Both the position numbers and the translations under genes were made by a program. A stretch of 64,000 bases of DNA, taken from contig CAVXYG010000006.1 in the NCBI GenBank assembly GCA_963766005.1, positions 124,001 to 188,000 on the forward strand. The letters run 5' to 3'. Below the pieces are notes generated by a model. The model was not told the origin of the DNA and searched no databases. It was given only the letters and a program-made list of their open reading frames with translations. Source of the DNA: CAVXYG01 sp963766005 (GTDB taxonomy: Bacteria; Actinomycetota; Actinomycetes; S36-B12; GCA-2699445). Of the stretch, positions 7,746 to 15,363 are shown piece after piece. Position 1 is the stretch's first letter. Every line of letters starts with the position of its first letter.

Positions 7746-10078
7746 TACTCGGCGAAGGTCGTGGTGCTCAGCACCGCTTCCAGGTGCCGGCCGAGTACCA
7801 GTTCGGAGTCGTAGCTGTCCAGTTCCAGCTCGTCGTCATCCAGGGCGGCGAACCCGGCGCGCTGGTCGTCGATGTAGTCCTCGACCGTGTCGAAGAGGTG
7901 CCGCCACGTGGGGTCGACGACGTTGCGCATCGTGTCGAAGAAGACCTTCTCGGCGCCGGGGTTGATCGGCAGGAAGAACCGGACCGCCTGCACGTTGAGG
8001 AAGTGGTACGGCGACAGCACCGTCTCGTACAGTCCGGCGATGTCGGCCGGCTCGGGTTCGATGCGGCTCTTGCCCCAGTCGATGCAGGTGCGGATGATGC
8101 CCATGTAGTAGGACCAGTTCCCGGCGACGTCGGAGAAGAGCTTCTTCATCAGCGAGGTGAAGGCGTAGTCCTTCAGGTCCTCGGCGTTGGCCTCGTACTT
8201 GCGGATGAGCTCGTCGCGCTTGAGTGCGGCGTACTTCCTGGCTTGCACCTTGACCGCGTTGCGCCGCGCCGGGTTGGCGTGCTCGGTGGTGTGCGTGAAC
8301 TCCTTGAGCTGCTGGCGGTAGGCATCGGTCTCTGTGAACTTGTCGATGGACACCGTCACGTGGTGCCGGTCGGGGTCGTTGCCGGTGACGTCGTCGACGT
8401 GGTACTTGACCGTGACATCGACCCAGCTGTCCCCACCGTGGCGGTCGACGGACTCGATCCGCATCCACCGGTCATCCTCGTCGTAGCTGTTCTCGTACCA
8501 GTCGGCGTGCTGGTAGAAGGCCAGTTGGATGTCTTCGCCGAAGCGGTGGCCGGTGGTCTTCTCGGTCTCGGTGAGCTTGAAGCTGACGGTCTTGGTGTAG
8601 GTCCCGGGGGAGTCCTCGTCGGAGGTATCGCGGGAGACCCTGCTGACGCTCTCGTAGCTGGGCACCGGCTCCATCGGGTCCAGGACGTAGTTCTCCGTGA
8701 TGTAGTCCAGGTAGGTCTGCTGCTCGTAGGCGTCGAGGCTGCCCCTCAGCTCGGTGAAGGGGTTGCTGACCCGCGGCGACCAGACGGCACCGACATCGTC
8801 GAGGTAGTGCGTGACCTGTACCGGGACCACGGCCTCGAAGGACACCTCGCTGGTGGCGAAGGCAGGATCCTTGCCCTCGGTGCGGTACTCCCTGATCTGC
8901 GAGGAGGACAGCGTCTCGCTGGTCATGGTCGCGGACTTGTTCTGCTCGGAGATCTCGCGCAGCGCGGATTCCACCCGGGAGCGCTTCTCGCTCTTCATGG
9001 AGTCCTGGGTGTAGCCCTGCTCGCTCATCGTGTGCCCCAGGTTGGAGCCGTAGTCGAACAGGATCCCGAGCCTGCTCTCGACCTGGTCGGCGATGCCGGT
9101 GAGCTGCTTCAGGTCGTCGCGCCGGGACTCCAGGGTGCGCGTGCCGGTGCTGGTGACCCGGCTCTGCGTCTCGGTCAGCTTCAACTCGCTCTTGGGCGCC
9201 ACGGAGTTCAACGACAGCGGGCCGCGCAGCATCGGCGTGCCGAGATCCATGGTGATCCGCTCCTTGCGCAGGAACGCCCACTCGCAGCTCTCCACCACCG
9301 CGATGTGATCGGCCGGGTTCGCGATGCCGTAGTTGCCCAGGAACTGCGCGATGGAGACGTCCACGAGGCTGACCAGCAGGTCCGAGTGCGGCTTCAGCAC
9401 CGCGTTGTGCCGCAGCAGCGTCGCCGTCAGGCTGCTGGCCAGCTCGCTGCCCTGCCCGGCGGCCTCGGCGCCCGCCGTCCGCAGCGCCGAGGCCACCATG
9501 GTCCGCACCTGCGACTTGGTGCCCGACTTCAGGAACCGCTCGGAGACGACGCGGTCGCCGGCCAGGACGTGGCCGGCGTCCACCAGCGCGGAGACCGCGG
9601 AGTTGTCCACCGACAACTCGGTGAGCACGGCCTTGTAGCTGGTCATGCGACCGTCGTCGACGGCGTAGAGGCTGGCCACCGGGGCGGCCTCGATGACCGG
9701 CTTGCCGGCCGTCTTCAGCAGACCCAGCACCGCCTCCGGCCGCCGCGTGTTCGGCCTGGCATAGGCCTCGTCGATGGCGAACCCGGGAGCGGTGGCTCCC
9801 TCGGTGATCGCGGCCTCGACCGCGACGATGTTGTCCGGGAGGTACGGCGTCGGCGGGATCTCGCCGTACAGCTTGACGTAGGTGCCGACCGTGGTGAGCA
9901 GCTTGATCGCGTGCGTGTACTCGAAGGTGATGCGCCGCAGCCGGCCGTAGAGCTTGGAGTAGATCAGCGGACCCAGATTCGGGATGAGGACGTAGGACTC
10001 GTAGTGGCTCGTGAGGCGGTTCGGTTCCGCCATGGCGACGGGGAAGTGCTGGTCGCCGATCGAGGTGTGCAAGGACAT
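7745..10078 (-). CDS. large protein of unknown function coupled to PhoD-like phosphatase
   Basis: A 777-residue protein I do not recognise. It has no signal peptide and no long hydrophobic segment. Residues ~1-290 look globular (SYVLIPNLGPLIYSKLYGRL near the start). A Ser/Thr/Glu-rich, probably coiled-coil stretch follows at about 300-400 (ETQSRVTSTGTRTLESRRDD, EKRSRVESALREISEQNKSA). A beta-rich acidic middle (about 400-570) and a helical, Lys/Arg-rich C-terminal part (LMKKLFSDVAGNWSYYMGII) complete it. The C-terminal residues are strongly acidic (ALDDDELELDSYDSE). It is the first gene of a two-gene operon and its TAA overlaps the ATG of the PhoD-like gene. A structural, scaffold or delivery role for the phosphatase is only a guess. 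Confidence 0.85.
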   Translation of the reverse strand: MSLHTSIGDQHFPVAMAEPNRLTSHYESYVLIPNLGPLIYSKLYGRLRRITFEYTHAIKLLTTVGTYVKLYGEIPPTPYLPDNIVAVEAAITEGATAPGFAIDEAYARPNTRRPEAVLGLLKTAGKPVIEAAPVASLYAVDDGRMTSYKAVLTELSVDNSAVSALVDAGHVLAGDRVVSERFLKSGTKSQVRTMVASALRTAGAEAAGQGSELASSLTATLLRHNAVLKPHSDLLVSLVDVSIAQFLGNYGIANPADHIAVVESCEWAFLRKERITMDLGTPMLRGPLSLNSVAPKSELKLTETQSRVTSTGTRTLESRRDDLKQLTGIADQVESRLGILFDYGSNLGHTMSEQGYTQDSMKSEKRSRVESALREISEQNKSATMTSETLSSSQIREYRTEGKDPAFATSEVSFEAVVPVQVTHYLDDVGAVWSPRVSNPFTELRGSLDAYEQQTYLDYITENYVLDPMEPVPSYESVSRVSRDTSDEDSPGTYTKTVSFKLTETEKTTGHRFGEDIQLAFYQHADWYENSYDEDDRWMRIESVDRHGGDSWVDVTVKYHVDDVTGNDPDRHHVTVSIDKFTETDAYRQQLKEFTHTTEHANPARRNAVKVQARKYAALKRDELIRKYEANAEDLKDYAFTSLMKKLFSDVAGNWSYYMGIIRTCIDWGKSRIEPEPADIAGLYETVLSPYHFLNVQAVRFFLPINPGAEKVFFDTMRNVVDPTWRHLFDTVEDYIDDQRAGFAALDDDELELDSYDSELVLGRHLEAVLSTTTFAE

Positions 10079-10478
10079 TGCGCGGCCCCCTTTGGCCTGA
10101 TCCCGCCATCCCCGTGCCCGTTGGCCGCACGCCGCGGCCCGGTGGTCGCGATCCTCCTGCGGGATCTGTGTCTCAGGACGTCGTCACGCTAGCAGCGCCG
10201 GGGCGGGGAGGCGGGGTGAACGTGGCACGGTGCCGGACTGGGCAGGCGCCTGGCACGGGGAGGAGGCAACCCGGCGGAATCGCGGGGCAGGAGCGCAGCG
10301 AAGAGAGGAGTTCGTCACCATCGCCTAGGAGATGGGTGCTCCCACCGAGAACACCATGCGCAACCTCGCCGCCGGGCGCCTTGGCATCGCCGGGACGTTG
10401 TTCCGGCCCTTGCCGGACAGCGAAACGCAACGGTCAAGCCGCGCGTGGCTTCCGCCGTGTCTGCCTCCGGCGGAGCCG
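10079..10478. other. 400-base stretch without recognisable genes
   Basis: It is located upstream of the 777-residue gene and downstream of the MarR transcript, so it should contain the promoter of the two-gene PhoD operon. A stretch GGGCGGGGAGGCGGGG near 10202-10217 is G-rich. No RNA gene, repeat or convincing coding frame was seen. Confidence 0.4.
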
Positions 10479-10607
10479 CTACAACCGGTCCGGGTCCGGG
10501 ACTCGGTAGCTGTGCAGGTAGCAGTCGTCCTTGCTCGGCCAGTCGTTGTCCAACTCGAGCACATGAACGTGCGCCGGTGTGCCGATGCGGTGAAGAAGGA
10601 GCTCTCC
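10479..10607 (-). other. in-frame 42-codon open extension after the MarR stop codon
   Basis: Directly after the TAG that ends the MarR gene, the same frame stays open for 42 codons to a second TAG. It reads GELLLHRIGTPAHVHVLELD and then NDWPSKDDCYLHSYRVPDPD RL. About 35 of 42 codons end in G or C, like real genes here, and the sequence looks protein-like. There is no good start codon except an internal GTG. It may be a former C-terminal part lost by a nonsense change, a read-through tail, or the remnant of a separate gene. Confidence 0.35.
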
Positions 10608-11108
10608 CTACTCGCCATCGACGGTCATGAGGACCTGGTGCAGCGCCCGCAGGTGCCGGTGCGTGCGGGGCACCTGCGGGCCCATGCGTCGGGTCACCTC
10701 GTCGAGCAGGGGCTGGAACAGTTCCCCGGCGTGGCGGTGGGCTGACCGTCCGTCGGCGGTCAGTTGCACCCGGTAGGAGCGACGGTCCTCGGGGTTGGGG
10801 ACCCGGCGGACATGGCCGCGGCGTTCGAAGCGCTTGACGTAGCTCGACACCGTCGTCGCCGGCGCGGCCATCCAGTGGGCGAGCTCTGTGGGGGTCATGC
10901 CCTCGGTCGATGCCAGGACTGAGTAGATCGCGAACTCGTCGGCGTCCAGGCCCGCCGATCGCACCGCGTCGCCCACCAGGGCGGTGGTGGCCCGCGACAC
11001 CAGCCAGACGTCGAAGAGCACGTTGCCCAGTCCGGCATCGAGCTCGGCGACGGGCTCCTCCGGCCTCGTCCCGGCGGGGCCCGTGGGGCCGGTCTCGCCG
11101 CGCTGCAT
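10608..11108 (-). CDS. MarR-family transcriptional regulator
   Basis: A 166-residue winged-helix regulator. The start is the ATG at 11108, which overlaps the stop of the membrane-protein gene upstream by one base (TAATG); a much longer open frame upstream is spurious. The MarR core is clear: LDADEFAIYSVLASTEGMTP, then the recognition helix region TELAHWMAAPATTVSSYVKR and the wing RRVPNPEDRRSYRVQLT (the DR.. motif is diagnostic). Operon structure and the paired palindromes upstream of the first gene suggest it represses its own operon, lifting repression when a small ligand binds. It may control the adjacent membrane protein only. The ligand is unknown. Confidence 0.9.
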   Translation of the reverse strand: MQRGETGPTGPAGTRPEEPVAELDAGLGNVLFDVWLVSRATTALVGDAVRSAGLDADEFAIYSVLASTEGMTPTELAHWMAAPATTVSSYVKRFERRGHVRRVPNPEDRRSYRVQLTADGRSAHRHAGELFQPLLDEVTRRMGPQVPRTHRHLRALHQVLMTVDGE

Positions 11109-11788
11109 TACTGGGCCTCGCTCGTCGCGGTAGCGGCGGGCCTGGCCGCGCGCTGGCTGAGTCGGCGGCGGCGGCCTTCGGCGACGGCAAGCGCGCCGAG
11201 CGCGCCGAGGAGCACGATGCCCGCGAACCAGAAGGTGGTCGTCTTGGCGGCGGAGGCGAGGCCGAGCAGTGAGCCGGCGGCGGACGGGTCGGGGTAGGCG
11301 GCCAAGGCCAGCCAGGCGAACGCGTTCTCGAGGTAGTCGAAGGCGGTTCCCGCCAAGGGCAGCGCCGCGAACGCGAGCACCGACCGGCGACCAGGGGCGA
11401 GCCGTGCGAGCACGAGCGCCAACGACGTGGCCACGAAGAGCCCGAACACCAGCGGGTAGAGCAGGTCGGCCATCTGCATCGCCTGGTACGCATCGCGTCC
11501 GGCCGGGCCGCAGGCCTCGAGGAAGCTGCTCACGTCGTCGGCGCTGGAGGTGAAGCGAACATCGGGTGGCGCCTGACCGCAGGCAGCCTCGACCTGGGGG
11601 ATGGCGAACGGAGCGGACGAGCCGAAGAACAGGCCGGCGAACACCACGAAGGCGCTTGCACTCACGATCCAGACCCGCCAGGAGGCGAGTCGGGCCATGA
11701 GCGCCGCGAGCATCGAGACGGGACCGCCGGCGGTTGCGGATGTCGGCTCGCGCGTCTGATGGGCGCGATCGGCGAGAGAGGTGGTCAT
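11108..11788 (-). CDS. four-helix membrane protein of unknown function, MarR-coupled
   Basis: A 226-residue integral membrane protein with four predicted hydrophobic helices: WRVWIVSASAFVVFAGLFFG, then about 115-140 (LLYPLVFGLFVATSLALVLA), about 147-172 (VLAFAALPLAGTAFDYLENA) and about 185-205. A loop of ~50 residues with two or three Cys (EAACGQAP..., EACGPAG) lies between helices 1 and 2, probably outside the cell. The C-terminus is Arg/Ala rich and cytoplasmic. I do not recognise the family. It is the first gene of the MarR operon, and its ATG is 46 bases from the nearest operator palindrome. The arrangement suggests a stress- or ligand-induced membrane protein. Confidence 0.8.
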   Translation of the reverse strand: MTTSLADRAHQTREPTSATAGGPVSMLAALMARLASWRVWIVSASAFVVFAGLFFGSSAPFAIPQVEAACGQAPPDVRFTSSADDVSSFLEACGPAGRDAYQAMQMADLLYPLVFGLFVATSLALVLARLAPGRRSVLAFAALPLAGTAFDYLENAFAWLALAAYPDPSAAGSLLGLASAAKTTTFWFAGIVLLGALGALAVAEGRRRRLSQRAARPAATATSEAQ

Positions 11789-11833
11789 CGTTCCTCCTGG
11801 TCCGCCGGGTGGCCCGGCATGCTGGATTGAAAC

Positions 11834-11870
11834 TGCGATATCGCACTACTGACGATACTGCGATATCGCA
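11834..11870. promoter_or_regulatory. tandem palindromic operator for the MarR operon
   Basis: Two copies of the perfect 12-base palindrome TGCGATATCGCA occur at 11834-11845 and 11859-11870, centre-to-centre 25 bases apart, with matching flanks (ACTGCGATATCGCA in both). They lie 46-82 bases upstream of the membrane-protein ATG. MarR dimers bind 12-20 base palindromes, so these are the probable autoregulatory operators. The spacing puts both sites on nearly the same side of the helix. Confidence 0.75.
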
Positions 11871-12082
11871 GTGTGTCAAGCCTCAGCCGGTGTGCCGTTG
11901 GCGATCGGCCGAGCTTCTACGGATGTCGTTGCCGCTCGGACGGTCGTATCCGTTCTGCGCCCCTGGCCGGTGCGCCACGCGGGGCCCGCTCTTGCGGCTC
12001 ACGCGGAAGTCGGTGGCCACCGATCCCGATCCCGATCCCGCAATGCGTATCCACAACACGCTCGGGCTGCTTGAGGTCGGAA

Positions 12083-12098
12083 TCGAACGTATGTACGA
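12083..12098 (+). promoter_or_regulatory. LexA/SOS box upstream of HNH gene
   Basis: The sequence TCGAACGTATGTACGA matches the actinobacterial LexA site TCGAAC-N4-GTTCGA with one mismatch. It lies 130 bases before the proposed GTG start of the DUF222/HNH gene. Genes of the 13E12/DUF222-HNH family are known LexA targets in mycobacteria, so DNA-damage induction is a reasonable inference. Confidence 0.65.
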
Positions 12099-12227
12099 TT
12101 TGGGTATCGGGCACAGGGTCGTTGTTGGGCGGCCATAGAGCAGGAGACCCCGGGTGCGGGGCAGGGTTGGTTGAGTGGAGCTGGGAGCCCGAGGCACGGT
12201 ACGACGCGTCGGCTTGGGGGTCCCGTT

Positions 12228-13493
12228 GTGTGCTCAGTACTGAAATCGCTTGTGGCCGCGGTGGCCGCGGTTCCGGAACTTCCGTCGCCCGCCGGATTGG
12301 GCGCGGCCGACGTCTTGGCCGAGCAGGTCACGCAACTCTCCAGTGCCGTGACGGTGCTGCAGCGCGAGCTCAGCCTGCGGATGGCCGCGTTGGAAGCACA
12401 GGATCAGTCCGCGGACGTCCGGGGGGACGCGGTGCGGTCGGGCATGTCGCAGTCGCAGGCGGCCCGACTGCGGCGGCTGGGGGTCTTCGCGCAGGAGTAC
12501 CCCGCGTTGGCCGCGGCGTGGGCGTCCGGAGCAGTGGGAGAGGACCAGGTTGCTGCCCTGCGGGACGGTGCCGCGAAGCTTTCCCCGCAGCTCCGCGAGG
12601 ACCTGGTGGAGCACGTGCTGCCGCTCCTGTCGGGTCTGGACGCCCGATCGTCGCGGCGGCTCGTGGACCATGCCGCGGACCTGCTCGACCCTGCGGATCC
12701 GGATGGGCAGGAGCAGTCAGACCACGCCGCGAGGTTTCTGGTGTGGACGACACCACCGGGCGGTGGGGTGGCCTTCGAGGGCTATCTGCCGGCAGCGGAA
12801 GCGGAGGCGTTCACTCGCGCGGTCAACGCCCTTGCGGAGGAAATGCGCGTGCAGGGGGACGGGCTGTCGGCCGGGCAGCGGGCCGCGGACGGCCTGGCTG
12901 CGCTGGTGGCACGGGCTGGCGAGCATGGGCTGCCGTCCGGAGGGGGCCTGCCTGCGGCCATGACGCTGACGGTCTCGCTCACCGAAGCGGCACGCGTTGC
13001 ACAGCGGGATCCGGCGTCGTTCGGCGGCCGGTACGAGGCGCGGCCTCGTTCCGGAGCATCAGTCGGGAACCGGTCTGCCGGGGACGCGACCGTGCGATTC
13101 GGGCTGTGCTGCGCGTCGGTTACACCAGTGCTGGCCGAGGCACCCGCCGACGGCAGCATGCTCGCCCGCCTTGCCGGGACGAGAGTTGAGCCGCTGGCGG
13201 TTGGCCGGTCAGTGCGGCTGGCCACCCCGGCCCAACGCAGGGCCCTGCGGTTGCGCGACGGCGGCTGCGCGATCCCCGGATGTAGCGTGAGTGCCGCCTA
13301 CACCCAGCCCCACCACGTCACCGGCTGGGCGATGGACGGCCCGACCGACTTGGACAACCTGGTCAGCGTCTGCTTCGTCCATCATCGGCAGACCGAGCTC
13401 GGTCGCTTCCGCTTCGTGCGGCGTACCGGCCAGTCCAGGCCCGACGGGGCGTTGGAGCACGCCCGGTGGTGGATCGTTCCGCCGATTCGCTGA
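12228..13493 (+). CDS. DUF222/13E12-type HNH endonuclease domain protein
   Basis: A protein of 421 residues if started at the GTG at 12228, which has a GGGGG ribosome-binding site seven bases upstream; a TTG at 12171 would add 19 residues. The N-terminal ~300 residues are the helical DUF222 region. The C-terminus holds the HNH nuclease: CAIPGCS at about 347-353, PHHVTGWAMDGPTDLDNLVS with the first two active-site His, and VCFVHHRQ near 383-390. This is the 13E12-repeat family of actinobacteria, often multicopy and mobile; the biological role is unsettled. The LexA-like box upstream suggests SOS control. Confidence 0.87.
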   Translation: MCSVLKSLVAAVAAVPELPSPAGLGAADVLAEQVTQLSSAVTVLQRELSLRMAALEAQDQSADVRGDAVRSGMSQSQAARLRRLGVFAQEYPALAAAWASGAVGEDQVAALRDGAAKLSPQLREDLVEHVLPLLSGLDARSSRRLVDHAADLLDPADPDGQEQSDHAARFLVWTTPPGGGVAFEGYLPAAEAEAFTRAVNALAEEMRVQGDGLSAGQRAADGLAALVARAGEHGLPSGGGLPAAMTLTVSLTEAARVAQRDPASFGGRYEARPRSGASVGNRSAGDATVRFGLCCASVTPVLAEAPADGSMLARLAGTRVEPLAVGRSVRLATPAQRRALRLRDGGCAIPGCSVSAAYTQPHHVTGWAMDGPTDLDNLVSVCFVHHRQTELGRFRFVRRTGQSRPDGALEHARWWIVPPIR

Positions 13494-13535
13494 CCCTCGC
13501 GAAGGTCACCTGGCCGACGGGCCGGGCGCGGCGGA

Positions 13536-13848
13536 GGGCCGGGTCTGGACCGGTCGGCGGCCCCTGGCGCGCGGTCTAGTCGACCAGTTGGCGGATCTGG
13601 GAAACGCTCATTGCCATGCGTCGACGTGCGGGTCTCCCGCGCTCCGCTCGGGTCCGCGGGATCCCGGTGACGAGCGCCAGGCGAGCTGCCCGGGCGTGCA
13701 CCTACCGCTGACGAGCTCACCGCGAGGACCGATTCGTGGACGGCCGCGAGGGGGCGCCGTTCTCCCCGTCAGCCGCCCGACTCGCCGCGCCGGTCCGCTG
13801 GCGTTGCCCTGCTCGGCTGACGACGTCCGCTGAGGAGAGGCGGACCAC
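13536..13848 (+). repeat. diverged direct repeat, copy 1
   Basis: It is about 75-80% identical by eye to 16963-17280 in the same orientation. Shared blocks include GTCGACCAGTTGG, TGCGTCGACGTGC.GGTCTCC, CGCTGACGAG and CCGCTGAGGAG.GGCGGACC. Neither copy codes for a recognised protein. The two copies flank the broken gene, the 61-residue gene and the P450, so this could be a decayed mobile-element end or an ancestral duplication. Confidence 0.7.
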
Positions 13849-13959
13849 ACCTCTCATGATGCCGGTGGGCCGCAACTTGGCGGACCGACAATGCCCGTTC
13901 CGCGAATCGGTCACCACGGCAGGATCTGCTGCTGCTCGGCAAATGCACCTGGATCGAAC

Positions 13960-14625
13960 GACAGGATCGTGGATGTGCTGGTCCCGGAGGCCGGCTCATC
14001 GGTGTGGCGCCGGGACCAGGTCCGCTACGCCGGGACCGTGCCCGTCCCGGCGTAGCGGCGACCTGGACACCACGACGCGCGCGGGCGGGCTCACCGTCCG
14101 TCTGGTGTCCGAGGATGCGGACGGCGCACGGGCCCGCGTCCTGGTTGGTAGCGCTGTTGACCTCGACGTTAGGGCAGTGACGTTGCGCAGCGAGATCGCC
14201 GAAGAGAGCATGGTGACCGAAGCTGGTCCTGTTGTTGAGCTCGCCGGCGTCGGCGTGCGGTGCACGTCCGCCGAGTACCAGACCCTGAGACGCTCGCAGG
14301 AAGTGCGCGCAACCCTCACCGCAGCCACGACCGGGTTCCGATCACCGAGCTTCCAGGGGCGCGTGGTAGGCATCCCGATCGGGGGAGCCTCGCGGTCGGG
14401 ACTCGCAGTTGCAGACCCTGAGCCTGGTGCTGGAAGTCCAGTCGCCTGCGGCCCATGGAGCAGCATCGGTGTTCAGCCGGACGATCCCCATCACCGCCAC
14501 CGCCGCGTGGAACGTCCCGGAATTGTCCCTCCCACCCGGTGATGGGCGGTACCAGGTGCCCGTGGGGGTCAATGTCACCGACACCGGTCACCTCGTATCG
14601 ACGTCGCAGACCACCGAAACCGTGA
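13960..14625 (+). pseudogene. degraded gene of beta-rich protein in three frames
   Basis: Three successive plus-strand frames give protein-like segments that join end to end. DRIVDVLVPEAGSSVWRRDQ (from 13960) is followed by GLTVRLVSEDADGARARVLV through RVVGIPIGGASRSGLAVADP (about 14065-14420), and then by LVLEVQSPAAHGAASVF and LPPGDGRYQVPVGVNVTDTG (about 14415-14600). A TAG closes the first segment, and indels separate the rest. The alternating hydrophobic pattern suggests a beta-sandwich, perhaps an extracellular domain. I do not recognise the parent gene. Confidence 0.4.
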
Positions 14626-14630
14626 ATCGA

Positions 14631-14739
14631 CGCCGCGCCCGCGCAGACGCCGCGCCCGCGCAGACGCCGCGCCCGCGCGGAGCCGACGCCCGCGCAGACG
14701 CCGCGCTGGAGCCGACCCCGAACTGGAGCCGACCCCGAA
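14631..14739. repeat. two adjacent 17-base tandem repeats
   Basis: The unit CGCCGCGCCCGCGCAGA is repeated from 14631 to about 14680 (2 perfect copies plus a third ending differently). The unit CTGGAGCCGACCCCGAA is repeated twice at 14706-14739. Both units are 17 bases long although unrelated in sequence. No coding function is seen. Confidence 0.75.
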
Positions 14740-14963
14740 CTGGAGTCGGCGGGGCCGGTCGCGTCGGGGTCCCGGTCCAGGTCGCCTGTCGTGTTCTCGG
14801 CGCATGGCGCGAGGTGGGCGATGACGGTCCGGGGACCTGCATGCCGGCGGCCCTTGGCCTCTGGCCTGCGTCCCGGTGCAGGGCGACCATGAGCGTTGGA
14901 GGGCAGCCAGGCGGTGGCCGCTCGGCCCAGGCTGTCGGAGCACTGGCAGAAGGAGGGTGTCCG

Positions 14964-15149
14964 ATGAGGTATCGGGTGCATCGGTTCGAGATCAACATGG
15001 AGACCGATGCCGACAAACTGGAGGCGTTCCTGAACGGGTTGCGCGGCGAGGTCGTCTCGATCATCCCCAACGCCAAGAAGACGAGCCTCGCGCAGATCTA
15101 CGGCGTGACACGCAAGATCGATTTCCTCCTCATCGTCGAGCGGGTGTAG
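14964..15149 (+). CDS. conserved 61-residue protein of unknown function
   Basis: A 61-residue protein. The ATG at 14964 has an AAGGAGG ribosome-binding site seven bases upstream, so the start is well supported. It begins MRYRVHRFEINMETDADKLE, continues with FLNGLRGEVVSIIPN and ends DFLLIVERV. The pattern is similar to small bacterial proteins with a K/R-Y-K-V-H-R-F start and an LEGEVVAIIPNV..-VDFLFIVEK core, which have no assigned function. A beta-alpha-beta-beta fold is likely, with no membrane segment. The P450 gene lies downstream on the other strand. Confidence 0.75.
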   Translation: MRYRVHRFEINMETDADKLEAFLNGLRGEVVSIIPNAKKTSLAQIYGVTRKIDFLLIVERV

Positions 15150-15363
15150 CCGGACGGTCGTGCGTGCGCTGTCCGAGGTCCGGCAGGCAGCGGGGTGCGG
15201 CTGGAGCCCAACCCGGTCGGACCAGGCCTTCAGTGCCCACAACGGCGTCCCGGTGCCGCGCGTGGTCTGGGGGCCGTGGGTGCCCGAGGTGTGGCGCAGG
15301 TGGTCGCAGCGACATCCGTCCCGTGTGCCGGAGATCTCCGGGTGCCGAGCGGCACCCGCGGCC

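Larger units (their letters stand above)
13494..14963. other. 1.47 kb gene-poor region with repeat copy, broken gene and tandem repeats
   Basis: No intact gene was seen. Content in order: copy 1 of a diverged direct repeat (13536-13848), a broken gene spread over three frames (13960-14625) and short GC-rich tandem repeats (14631-14739). The long minus-strand frames across this interval are Arg/Pro/Gly-rich shadows. The base composition is like the rest of the window. Confidence 0.6.

Noticed and set aside
6270..7814. 514-codon open frame on the plus strand opposite the PhoD-like gene
   Set aside because: Antisense shadow; the minus strand carries all PhoD motifs.
7784..10192. 802-codon open frame on the plus strand opposite the 777-residue gene
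   Set aside because: Val/Gly/Arg/Leu-rich shadow of the minus-strand gene; no ribosome-binding site or domain, while the minus-strand protein has normal composition and an overlapping operon partner.
12021..12039. CGATCC triplet repeat upstream of the HNH gene as a regulatory iteron
   Set aside because: Only three short copies and no matching regulator; probably chance.
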